Shown: positions 55,131 to 64,000 of the stretch, piece after piece
Numbering within the stretch: position 1 is the first letter of the stretch
How the letters are laid out: each line of letters opens with the position of its first letter
Origin: Plantago ovata
Lineage: Eukaryota; Streptophyta; Magnoliopsida; Lamiales; Plantaginaceae
DNA length: 64,000 nt
Direction of reading: 5' to 3'
Assembly (NCBI GenBank): GCA_028274465.1
Contig: CM051458.1
Location: 72,479,766 to 72,543,765 of the forward strand
Position numbers and translations under genes: made by a program
The notes under the pieces: model-generated
Databases searched by the model: none
Told to the model about the DNA's origin: nothing
Seen by the model: only the letters and a program-made list of their open reading frames with translations

Positions 55131-56154
55131 CCATTCAAATTCTAAAGACTAATAGCCCCGAAGGGTCGAGCCAACGACCACTAAACAAAGGCGCTATCAT
55201 GGAGGCAACCCAGAGTTATTTATATTCTGGCATTGCATTAAAATTTATTACATCTTATGTGTCTTTAAAAGTAGCATAATTTCAAAAAAAAAGGAGAAAA
55301 AGAGGTCGACAAATAAAAAAAATTGGAGAAAAGGGGGTTGGCACCTCTCCAACATGGCTGGTGAGGCGCCAGATTTGAGCCCCCAAGTATTAAAAACAGT
55401 CGGGGGTCAGTTTTCGACTCGCCAACCATAGTTGGCGAGTCGCGAACCTGTCTTGCAACTCGCCAGACGGAAATGGTGAGTCGCCAGCTGGGCAATATAT
55501 AGGCCAGCCGCGACTCGCTCCCCCCATTCTTCTCCCTTTCTCCTCACTTCCTCTTTCCCGATTTTTAGCTCCAAAATCTCAATTCTCCCTTGTTTCTCCA
55601 CCAAATTCTTACATCTTTAGCATTATACGAAGCCATAACGTGCTCTACAACTTAACCGATTCAAATCTTGCATTCTTTCCATCTTTTTAGCAAAATCAAA
55701 GGTATGGGTCATGAACCCTACTTTTCTCAATTTGGGGGTTTTTCGATTTTAGATCAAATTCGTATGAGTATTGATGGTATATGATGATATTATGTATGTA
55801 TGATGTATTTCCTACTTGATTGCATGCTAAATTTCGAATTTGGAGTTGGTTGAATTTTGCTTTGGTGATCGATTTATATGGGAGGTTATGCCCGAATTTT
55901 GACTTGAATTAGTTAGTTGCATGATTTCTATGATAGGTCATCTTAGGCATTAGCCTCTTAAATTTTCGTAATGCTTTAGGGGAAATGATTCCATTAAGAA
56001 TAAGTTGAGGATATGGAACTAGAGGTTGTTTGAAGATGGTATTTGGAATTATGTTTAGAGTTGTATATTTAATTAGTATATTAATAATTCTAGTTGCATT
56101 GTTGAGTACGGATATGACGATTACAAACAAACTAATGACCAAATTTTGTAGGAT
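55131..56154 (+). other. Spacer with a possible internal promoter ahead of the env-like ORF
   Basis: Begins with AACAAAGGCGCTATCATGG and GGAGGCAACCCAGA, wording typical of the Athila segment after pol. Repeats of GACTCGCCA/TGGCGAGTCG (55350-55490) form short inverted pairs. AATATATAGG (about 55493-55502) followed by a C/T-rich leader looks like a TATA box for a separate env-like transcript. Confidence 0.4.
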
Positions 56155-56892
56155 GGTGCGTGGTAGCCGATTGGGAAACACCGGAGTAAACACTAGGCGA
56201 AGCAAGAATGCTCATGAGGCCGAAGGCTCCTCTCAGGGTAAGCATAACAAGGCTCGAGTTGATGTAAGCGGTTGGATTGAAAAGTCTAGAGAGGTGTTTC
56301 TACGCGATGAAAGCCCGGTGACAAGGGATAGGTGTATCGACCTACCGGCCGAATTAGTTTGGAGATATGTCTATCGCTCAATAGCTTAATTGCCGACCGT
56401 GGGTGGACATACTTCAAAGGAGAGACACCCAAGTATGACCTTGAATTGGTCAAGGAGTTCTATATCAACTACGAGGCCTATGACCGATAAAATATGATTG
56501 TGCCTATTCGAGGAGTCGATGTGCCTTTCTCTCCAGAATCTATCACCAAGTTTCTTCGCGCATATGATGAGAACGATGATTTCGACGTGGCAACAAACAG
56601 GCATGGTAGGATGTTCACTTATGACTATGAGTATAGGTTCTGTAACTATACTCAAATATCTCTAAGGGGATTTCCATGATCAATTTTAGTGGCCCGGTGA
56701 AGGCATGAGGAATCTGCAACGCCAAGACCTATCTTTCCCCGCTCGATGCCAAGTCAAGTTCATCATCAGTAGCTTCTTTCGAAGGCAGGACAATACCGAC
56801 ATTCCCACCTACATCGGAACTTTGGTCTATGCATTGCTTAACAATTGGCGTGTTGACCCCGGGACCATCTTTGAGGAGTTCAAGAGACATAT
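56155..56892 (+). pseudogene. Athila-like third ORF (plant transposon protein domain), truncated
   Basis: MVRGSRLGNTGVNTRRSKNA starts a basic N-terminus. WIEKSREVFLRDESPVTRDR, then in shifted frames GWTYFKGETPKYDLELV, VPIRGVDVPFSPESITKFL and IPTYIGTLVYALLNNW form the 'putative plant transposon protein' domain. Stops and frameshifts lie at about 56388, 56490 and 56680. It is cut at 56892 by insertion of an element B-type LTR. It is related in domain type to the third ORF of element B, although the parent elements are gypsy and copia. Confidence 0.62.
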
Positions 56893-57362
56893 TGTTAGGA
56901 AACTTGTAATTTTGATGAGCAATTAACCATGCTAAATTAAGTTGAAGTCCAGTAACTAGTACTCTTAAGGTCCATAGGAATTTAGAATTTTAAGGACATT
57001 GTAAAAGAGGAACGTTTGTTGATGACTTAGTGTAGGTACTAGTTAGGTTCTTATGTTTGCTAATGATGTACTTTGTTTTCACAAACAATCTATTGAAGAC
57101 CTAGAACCACTCAGAAAGTTGAAGATTCGAAGACTAAAGACTTAAAAGATTTCTGAGAAGGTATCTACAAAGGCGCATGTTATCTCAGAAATTGAGTAAC
57201 TCAACAATCAGTTTGCATAAGTGAAAATCTATATGACAGAGTAGGTTGTGTTTGCTGAACTGAGACTGCTTACTTGCTGATAACACATGTGACCTCCTTG
57301 CTGAAGAAGTACTTTGCATTTTGGCTCCAACGTTCACATTTGAATTTTCATAGAGCATTAAA
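56893..57362 (+). repeat. 5' fragment of an element B-type LTR
   Basis: Starts TGTTAGGAAAC like 6057 and follows it, with gaps, to a point equivalent to about 6655, where a family C LTR begins. The five bases before it are CATAT. It is more diverged from 6057-7686 than the B LTR pair is. Confidence 0.85.
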
Positions 57363-59448
57363 TGATAGTGTATATGTCCTAGAGACAGTCCTTACTAAGG
57401 GCATGGTGCCCTTATAGAGGGCATATATGTACTATTACACAGGTCAACGTAATATAATATATGTTTGTTGCATTTTACTATTGAGTATCGCTTTCATATT
57501 TATATTACACCGGGCATGCATCATGTCATATCTCTATTACTGTCTGTATTGATATTAAACATGTCCCCTCGGATAGATGACCGATCACACAGATAGTGGG
57601 AGCTATGTGAGTTATCATCTATCCCAAACTCTCCCTAGTCGAGGTTCATCTCCGATGTAGGGGTCTGAATGAACCAAACAAGACTAGTATGCGTGGAGGT
57701 TATACTTGTTGGAGCAAATGTGAGCCGATCCCACGGTCACAGAACGGATTGTTGGACAATCGAGAAACGTTCCCATAACTGCGCATGGTTGTGCGAAGAA
57801 GCTTTATCGAACAATGGAAGTACCCACCGGACACTCCCATCGATGTATACTCTACACCGAAGTGTCTATGGGAACCGGCAAGTTGTCGAAGTGATGCCAT
57901 TCGTCCTTTGTACTTACAGGACTTTATCATCATATTTGTTGCCCCATATCCTTGGTGGATCCGTCGATGTCAGCTTTGAATAAGCAGTTGACCTAAGACA
58001 CGATCCAGGATTATGGCTACATACAAATGGGGATGATAAGTGATTCTGTGAAAGATTCATCTCTCAAGTGTAGCACAGGAGAGCACTGCTCATAGTCGTT
58101 CATAGTTGTGATGATAAAACCGTTGGCCAGCGTATCAATATTATTATGATGGTCATAATAGATATTGGATTCACCATGCAACTCACTGAAGACGCCCGTG
58201 GATGTATTATTGGGATAGACACTTCATCGATCCTAGATACATTCGAGCAAGTCAGATGAAGGGACGTTACCATCGCCGCGTTGAGCGCAACATACTTCGC
58301 AACGAAAGGGTTAGCTTTGAGAAACCTCTCAAACGTCCTCATGTATTAATATTGCAAATGGAACCGTCTAGGAATTCCATGTTGCCTTGTCTAGGACTTT
58401 CTTAATACGATGAGGCCCTATGGGTCACACTATGTGGTGATTCAGCCTATCAGAATATCCTTGAAGATGGAATCGCAATTAATTTAGAATTAATTGTGAT
58501 TGATGAATTATAATTGATTTGGAATTAATTATAATATTTGGTGGCTCAATTAATTAATGATTTGGAATTATTAATTGAATTGTCTAATTAATTGTATTTT
58601 AACAATTAAAGATTATATTTTGAAAATATAATAGAGGTTTGATTTGAAAGGATATGTTAATTTAGAATTAACATATGCACTTGGGCAAAATATACTTGGA
58701 GTTTGAATTGCCTTAGAACTATAAGTGGGTCCCAAAATTGGGACCCACCTATTTCCCGTAGGACTGGGCGCGCGCGCGCGTTAGCTAGATAGGGGAAGGA
58801 GTTCGACTCCTTCCTCTATTAGAAGTCCAAGGGATAAGTTAGATTTTCCTAATTGAGTTTTAATTTGATTGGGAATGAATCTAGACTTGATATTGGTTTC
58901 CTAGTGCGATAAGAATTAGATTCTTATTCCTTTACGAAGTCTAATTGCTTATGCTTTAGGCTTCTATTGACTACTATATATAGTAGACTATTAGAGAGTT
59001 TTTGACATAGACTTGAATGGACTTTCACAGTCATTCTACCCAGTTTTCTTAGAGAAAATAAAACTCTCCCCTCCTCTATAAGCCTACGCGCGCGCCACCT
59101 ACCGGAGGAATCGCCGCCCCATCTTCTTGGTCACACAAAGAATATCCTAGCATTCTTCCGATAGGCTGTTCATCCGTGGATACCAAGGTTGAGGTTCTAG
59201 GAGCTGGAAACTAACTTTTATTGTCTTGCAGATAATCAAAGTATTGCAGATATCTTCGACTTCGACGAAGGAGAAGATACACCGGATTATTACGAAGACT
59301 TGGAAGCTGCTTTGGAAGTAAGGTTAGTCTTCTAATTGACGTGTTTAAATATATACGGCATATACATAATCAATTAATCTGTATGTTAAGAAATTTTTTG
59401 AAATTCCGCTGCGTACCCTAGGGGTAACTCTGACCATATTTTCTTACA
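57363..59448 (+). repeat. 5' LTR of the chimeric family C copy
   Basis: 2,086 bp, TGATAGTG to TTACA. It keeps the normal CA end that the 46034 copy has lost. CG tract at about 58769-58780. The stem-loop array lies at about 58468-58935 with the same loops. Confidence 0.92.
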
Positions 59449-59449
59449 G

Positions 59450-59461
59450 TGGTATCAGAGC
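59450..59461 (+). promoter_or_regulatory. Met-tRNA primer binding site, chimeric copy
   Basis: TGGTATCAGAGC one base after the LTR end. Confidence 0.93.
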
Positions 59462-59624
59462 GAGGTTAATTGATTACGTATATACGTATATATAATGTAT
59501 GATTTTGTAGATATGTGGATGCAATTGATTCTATGATCAATTCGATTTTCAAAAGTTTTGTTTTTATATAAATTTAGAATTTATATTTTTTCAAAATAAA
59601 AAAAATTTTAAAATATATATATTG

Positions 59625-59840
59625 ACCGGGCCGCCTGCGTGACGCAGGCGCCGGGCGCCTGGGGCGCCCCGGGTACCTGCGGGACGCAAGCGCCCGGCGC
59701 CTGGGGCGTCGGGCGCCCGCGTGCCGCAGGCGCCCCGGGTTCCTGCGGGACGCAGGCACCCGCGCCTGCGGATGCAGGCGCCCGGCGGATGCAGGTTCCT
59801 GCGGGACGCAGGCACGGGATTAGGTCCCGTCCCATATTTT
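59625..59840 (+). repeat. GC-rich stem-loop block in the leader
   Basis: About 200 bp of very high G+C with hairpins CGCCTGCG/CGCAGGCG around TGA (59632-59650), CCTGCG/CGCAGG around GGA (twice, about 59734 and 59796) and GCGCCTGC/GCAGGCGC around GGAT (about 59763). It is flanked by A/T runs. Sequence differs from the block at 23050-23230 while the hairpin design is kept. Confidence 0.75.
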
Positions 59841-60304
59841 AATATATATATATTTTTTCGGGTTGGACCCAAAATCGAATTTTGAAAATTTTGAGGATTG
59901 AATTTTATATTTGGAATATAAATATGATTTAATTGTAATTGTTTTTAACTAGAGGGGTTAAATTTAATTAGTAAAAAGTTAAATGGCTTATTTGTAATTT
60001 ATCAATTTATTGTTTATTGCAAAATAGGCCTTCTACTTTTGAATTTTAGATTTAACACCTCCAAGGTTTCAAAAATTAAAATTAAGTCCTTCGGTTTTCG
60101 AAAATTGCTACTTGGTCAATAAAATTTTCAATTTTCAATCTAGTCCAAATTTTCAATTATTTCATAGAGATTATTATTATGGGATTATAATTTTCATAAT
60201 GAAATTATGAAGTCATTTGGCATCCACATAGGCTACTATTTGTTTCGTATGCTCGATATGCTATTGTTTGACAATGCATGTTTAAATACCAAGTATTTTA
60301 CTTT

Positions 60305-60480
60305 CCGTTCGACCGCTATGCATGCGAGGGTGAGCGCCCTCTTATATGTCGGACCGCATATTTTATGTATGGGTAGGCGGCACCCATTATGTGCTTGACC
60401 GCGTTTAGAACTAGAATGGATAGGCGGCATCCATTATGTGTAGACCGCTCATGCATGATGGGTAGGCGACGCCCTTATTT
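60305..60480 (+). repeat. AGGCGGC-loop hairpin array, chimeric copy
   Basis: Four hairpins as in the other copies. The second and third are intact (60369-60387 and 60414-60434), the first has a shortened loop (GAGC) and the fourth has loop AGGCGAC. Stems remain complementary. Confidence 0.72.
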
Positions 60481-60988
60481 GTTTGTAGATGACTGATAAC
60501 AACCCTCAAGCGACAAGCCCCAACAAGTATAAGTACAGAAATATATATATGTATGTATTTCTGAGATGCTTTCCATAGGGTGCTTTAATTCTGAACTTTC
60601 ATTGCGTTTTCTTGTATTGGCGACCTCGTCTTACAGACTCGCAGTGATCGTCAGATTAGAGTAAGCCTATGGTTATGACTTACTGCATATTGTATCTAGC
60701 GACCTCGATAGGTACAATATTAGGGCATCGGGTTAAATTAGATTTAACAACCAAGAGTTGCGTGACGCAATTGGATAGTCCTACCGGTCATATTATGCTA
60801 TGCGACCAGCCCCCGTTGGAGTATAGCATAGTATGGATTTGGATCTTGGCCACTACGGTAACTTGTTGGACATTACCCGTATGTTTGTTTTGGGGGCAAG
60901 CATATGTGAAAATAGTGGGAGCTAAACAGCTAAAGGACCTTGTTGTTTAGTTATGTTGAGTGTGTATTTAGAAATAATATTTCAATAG

Positions 60989-61344
60989 TTGATTTATTAT
61001 TTTCGTTCTATATTATTTCTCCTGGAAAACCGAAATGTTGAATATCTCACTCCGTGCTATCTTAGAGAAGCAAATTTAGACCGGACCAAACTTCCTGGAT
61101 TGGATCAGGAATATATGTTTGTAGTGCTGAGGTACGAAAGGATTGAGTACGTCTTGGACGAGGCTAATCCCGTGTGTCCCGAGAATCAGACTGCCTATCA
61201 AGTTGCTAATTTGGAATCAAGCCAACAAGGCAAGGTCTGATAAGCATCATGAGGATGCTAGATCCGCGCAGTGTATTATGCTGGCGGCAATGAGCAATGA
61301 GCTGCAGAGACAACATGATAGCATGTTGCCGTATGAGATGCTAA
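60989..61344 (+). pseudogene. gag: Start of a family C-type gag
   Basis: Shows YVLDEANPVCPEN and, in another frame, CIMLAAMSNELQRQHDSM, the N-terminal copia gag blocks, with a frameshift and stops between. It corresponds to residues about 20-110 of the gag at 21818 but is a clearly diverged version. Confidence 0.65.
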
Positions 61345-62845
61345 AGCAAATTCTTCTGAAGAACCATTAGTTGGTAATGATCTTTGCTTTTATTGCAAAA
61401 AGCCTGGACACTTCACAACAAACTGTCCTTTGCTGAAAGGGAAGTCTATTGAAAAGAAGAAGTTAAAAAGGCTTTGATTGTTGAAGAAAAGAAGAAGCTT
61501 CAAGGAAAAATCGATGCCTTATGCATTGAGACAAGTTCTGAAGACAGTGAGGTAGAAAGTTCAGACATTGAAGAAGAGGAAGCTACACTGGACGTTTAGA
61601 TTGGCAAAGAAGTTTGTGGAATCGCCATGGAAGCTTACCCAGATGTGTCAAACTATGAGTTTTGCCTCATGACCGATCAGGTAATTTCTCCTACGTCTAA
61701 TTCTGATTCAGAAAGTGAAGATGAAATTGATCTTGATAGAATTCAAGGAGAAATTGAAAGATTTGAGAAAACTCTTAGCAAACAGCAAGAGAAACTGCAA
61801 AATGTTGAACTTTTGACCAAGCAAACTACTGAAAAGTATATTGTGCTAAGTGCTGAGTAAGAAAGAAAAGATGCTGAAATATTGCATCTTAAGAAACTAC
61901 TTGCTGAAGCTGCAGAGAAGAACCCTCAAATGTCAACAGAATTAGAAGAATACCAATCTTCAATTCTGAAGTTACTTGCTGAAATACAAGAGCTGATAAA
62001 GATGAAAGTCAATTTCAAATCTTATGCAAATGCTAGTAACACTCTAACAGAACTAAAATCTTATCTGAGAGATCCATCTTAGAAAGAAGGTTTAGGTGCC
62101 ACCTAGGATTGTGATGAGGTGATACTCTTGAGCAAAGACAAATCACGAATGACCTTTGTTCGTGCTACTGATAGTGCTCAACCAGAACTCTATCAAATAG
62201 GTCAATCTAAGGTTGCTGAAACAAGCAATAAAGTACCTATAAACAAGAAGCCCATTGTTGCTACTCAAAGTAACAAGACTTCAAAAGAAAAACAGGTTGC
62301 TGAAAAGCAATCTGGTAAGATAAAGGTTGCTGACAAGCAATCCGCCAAACAAGTTGCTGAAAAGCAATTTGTTAAGCCTAAAGGCAAGATTACTGAAAGA
62401 AGTAATCAGCAGACCTTTGCTGACAAACCTGAATCAAGTAAGGTTGCTGAGACAAAGACTCAGCGTTCTCCGAGAAGTGGACTTGGTTACAAGAATAAAC
62501 AAAACCAACTCTTCCACGAGTACAAACAGAGTCAGCAAAGATACTTCAAACAGCTGAACAAATCCAAGCCTATGAGTACTAACAATACTCAGAATGCTAG
62601 GACTAGAAGAAACCTTTCTAGAAAAGAACTTATAGAAAAGTATATTTAGCAAAAGGGAAAACCAAACAAGACACCACATCAGAAAGTAGATTTGACCAGC
62701 AATGATCAAAAGTCTTTTGGTTCTAAGTCATCTTGTTCCTCAGCAAGTAGGAAACAAGTCAAGATTGAAAAAGTCAAGACTTGGGTTTCCACTAGACGCT
62801 TTCGTGAACATGTTAATGGATATCCAACCATGATAATTAACCTGT
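61345..62845 (+). pseudogene. gag: B-type gag, C-terminal half
   Basis: Resumes just before the zinc knuckle (SSEEPLVGND, then CFYCKKPGHFTTNC), then the acidic region, the coiled coil (DLDRIQGEIERFEKTL) and the VAEK-rich basic tail. At least six nonsense changes, several of the CAG or GAG to TAG type (61597, 61858, 62080, 62104, 62647), mark it as older than element B at 7820. Confidence 0.82.
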
Positions 62846-64000
62846 TTGCTCTTGATTGTGCAGACTTCAGACGGTGGCAGCGGGAAGCACATGACAGGCA
62901 ACAAGAAAAACCTTATAAACTATAGACGGTGGTCTAAAGGTCCAACAATAAGGTTTGTTGGTGGAGAACTTGCCCCTACAAAAGCCTTTGGAGATGTCAA
63001 GATTGGTTCCATAACTATCAAAGGAGTCCTACACGTCAAGAATCTCAAGTTCAATTTCTTTAGCATGAGTCAGTTTGCTGACAAAGGCTATTTCATAAAG
63101 ATCAAGAGTGATGAATGTAGACTCATTGACTTTGAGACCAAAAAGACAATTTTGATTGCTAGAAGAACTGGAAGTCTATACAATGTGGACTGGTCTTCAG
63201 CAATCATTGAAAAATGTTTACTTGCTGACCAAGGAGGCCTTGCTGAAAATGCATGGCTTTGGCATAAAAGAACAAGTCACCTGAATTTCAAGACGCTGAA
63301 TAAGCTGTCTAAGAAAGGACTTGTAGTTGGACTACCCAAACTTACTTACAAGAAAGATGGAGTTTGCTCAGCTTGTCAGCAAGGAAAGCAAACAATGTCT
63401 TCTTTCAAGAACAAATCGGTCCAGTTAACTACAAAGCCTCTACCGTTGTTACATATGGACTTGTTCGAATCCTCAGCAACAAGTTATGCAGGCAAGAGGT
63501 ATGGTCTAGTTGTTGTGGATGATTACTCAAGATTCACTTGGGTGACATTTATCAAGCACAAACCAGAAACTAAGAATGAAATACGTAACTTGCTAAACAA
63601 GCTTGAAGTCATGAAAAATGACAAGGTACAAATCATTCGAACTGACCATGGTACTGAGTTTGTAAACTAGTGCATAACTGAGTATTGCACTTCTAATGGC
63701 ATACAACATCAGTAATCTTCAGTAAGAACCCCTCAGCAAAATGGAGTTGCTGAAAGGAAAAACAGAACCCTTAAGGAAGCTGCAAGGACTATGCTTGCTG
63801 ACACTGAAACAAGTGAATCCTATTGGGTTGAAGTTGTTAATACAGCTTGCTACACTGAGAATAGATGCTTGATCAACAAAGAGTACAATAGAACTCCATA
63901 TGAGCTATTTATTGGAAGACCTCCAAGTATCACACATCTACGAGTGTTTGGTTGTAAGTGCTTTGTTCTTAACAATGGTAGAGAATATCTAAGGACATTT
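62846..64000 (+). pseudogene. pol: B-type protease remnant and integrase, runs off the window
   Basis: The protease active site is damaged: the frame reads TSDGGSGKHMTGNKKN, lacking the D-S-G that element B has at 10281. LWHKRTSHLNFKT and CSACQQGKQ (GAG-pre-integrase), HMDLFES (first aspartate intact), RTDHGTEF and NGVAERKNRTL follow, so the DDE triad is present, but a TAG at 63668 and a TAA at 63714 interrupt it. Coding similarity continues to the window end. Confidence 0.82.

Larger units (their letters stand above)
57363..61344 (+). mobile_element. Family C 5' LTR, leader and gag start, fused to B-type gag
   Basis: LTR 57363-59448, primer site 59450-59461, GC-rich block, AGGCGGC hairpin array and a broken gag start that stops near 61344, where a B-type gag begins mid-domain. 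There is no 3' LTR. It is either an insertion later joined by deletion, or a recombinant cDNA. Confidence 0.8.

Noticed and set aside
56888..56892. CATAT before the B-type LTR at 56893 as evidence linking it to the CATAT duplication of the family C element
   Set aside because: Five AT-rich bases recur by chance. The LTR belongs to a different family and nothing else connects them.
59639..59842. Gly/Ala/Pro/Arg-rich ORFs in the GC block (also 59574-59872 minus, 23061-23327)
   Set aside because: Low-complexity translations of GC hairpins; open in several frames on both strands.

Overview
This window is plant nuclear DNA, almost certainly from a flowering plant, and is essentially wall-to-wall nested transposable elements. 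The evidence is Ty1/copia elements primed by initiator Met-tRNA (TGGTATCAGAGC), an Athila-type Ty3/gypsy element with the TGGTGCCGTTGCCGGG primer site, L1-type LINE debris with zf-RVT and RNase H, a PIF/Harbinger DNA transposon and a TRIM. I see no host gene, rRNA, true tRNA or CRISPR. The species cannot be named from this.

Layout as given. 1-5835: minus-strand non-LTR element with an R2-like protein, split by a solo copia LTR (family 'C', 893-2981, target duplication AAGGA). 6057-15552: 5' LTR, gag, broken pol and the start of an extra third ORF of a SIRE/Maximus-like copia element ('B'). 15553-15652: N gap. 15660-24996: complete family C copia element on the minus strand (duplication CATAT). 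25000-34886: older sequence with a Harbinger-like non-autonomous element, a TRIM, and an L1 LINE tail split by a 3.8-kb Harbinger transposon. 34892-38754: minus-strand 3' LTR and third-ORF remainder of a B-type element. 38755-38854: N gap. 38855-46034: plus-strand family C internal region and 3' LTR. 46040-56892: an Athila-like element without RT, RNase H or integrase, its gag split by another solo LTR (51607-53594, duplication CAAGA). 56893-64000: a chimera in which family C LTR, leader and gag start are joined to a decayed B-type gag-pol that runs off the window.

The three contigs appear mis-scaffolded. The middle one (15653-38754) is probably inverted: its right end, read on the minus strand, continues the B third ORF, and the two outer B LTR ends carry the same duplication (TTATT). 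In that orientation its other end duplicates about 7.2 kb at the start of contig 3: same family C copy, same ATATG flank, same private terminal substitution, with each copy error-rich only near its own contig end.

The most unusual biology is RNA-like structure in the noncoding parts. The family C LTR holds nine consecutive stem-loops in 455 bp, six with three-base loops of TGG, TAG or TTG. A diverged LTR family keeps the same design. The family C leader holds four hairpins with an AGGCGGC loop and a GC-rich hairpin block. Element B has about eight hairpins with an A-Y-R-R-G-H-A seven-base loop between pol and its third ORF. Stems vary while pairing is kept, and several pairs are G.U only in the element-sense strand.
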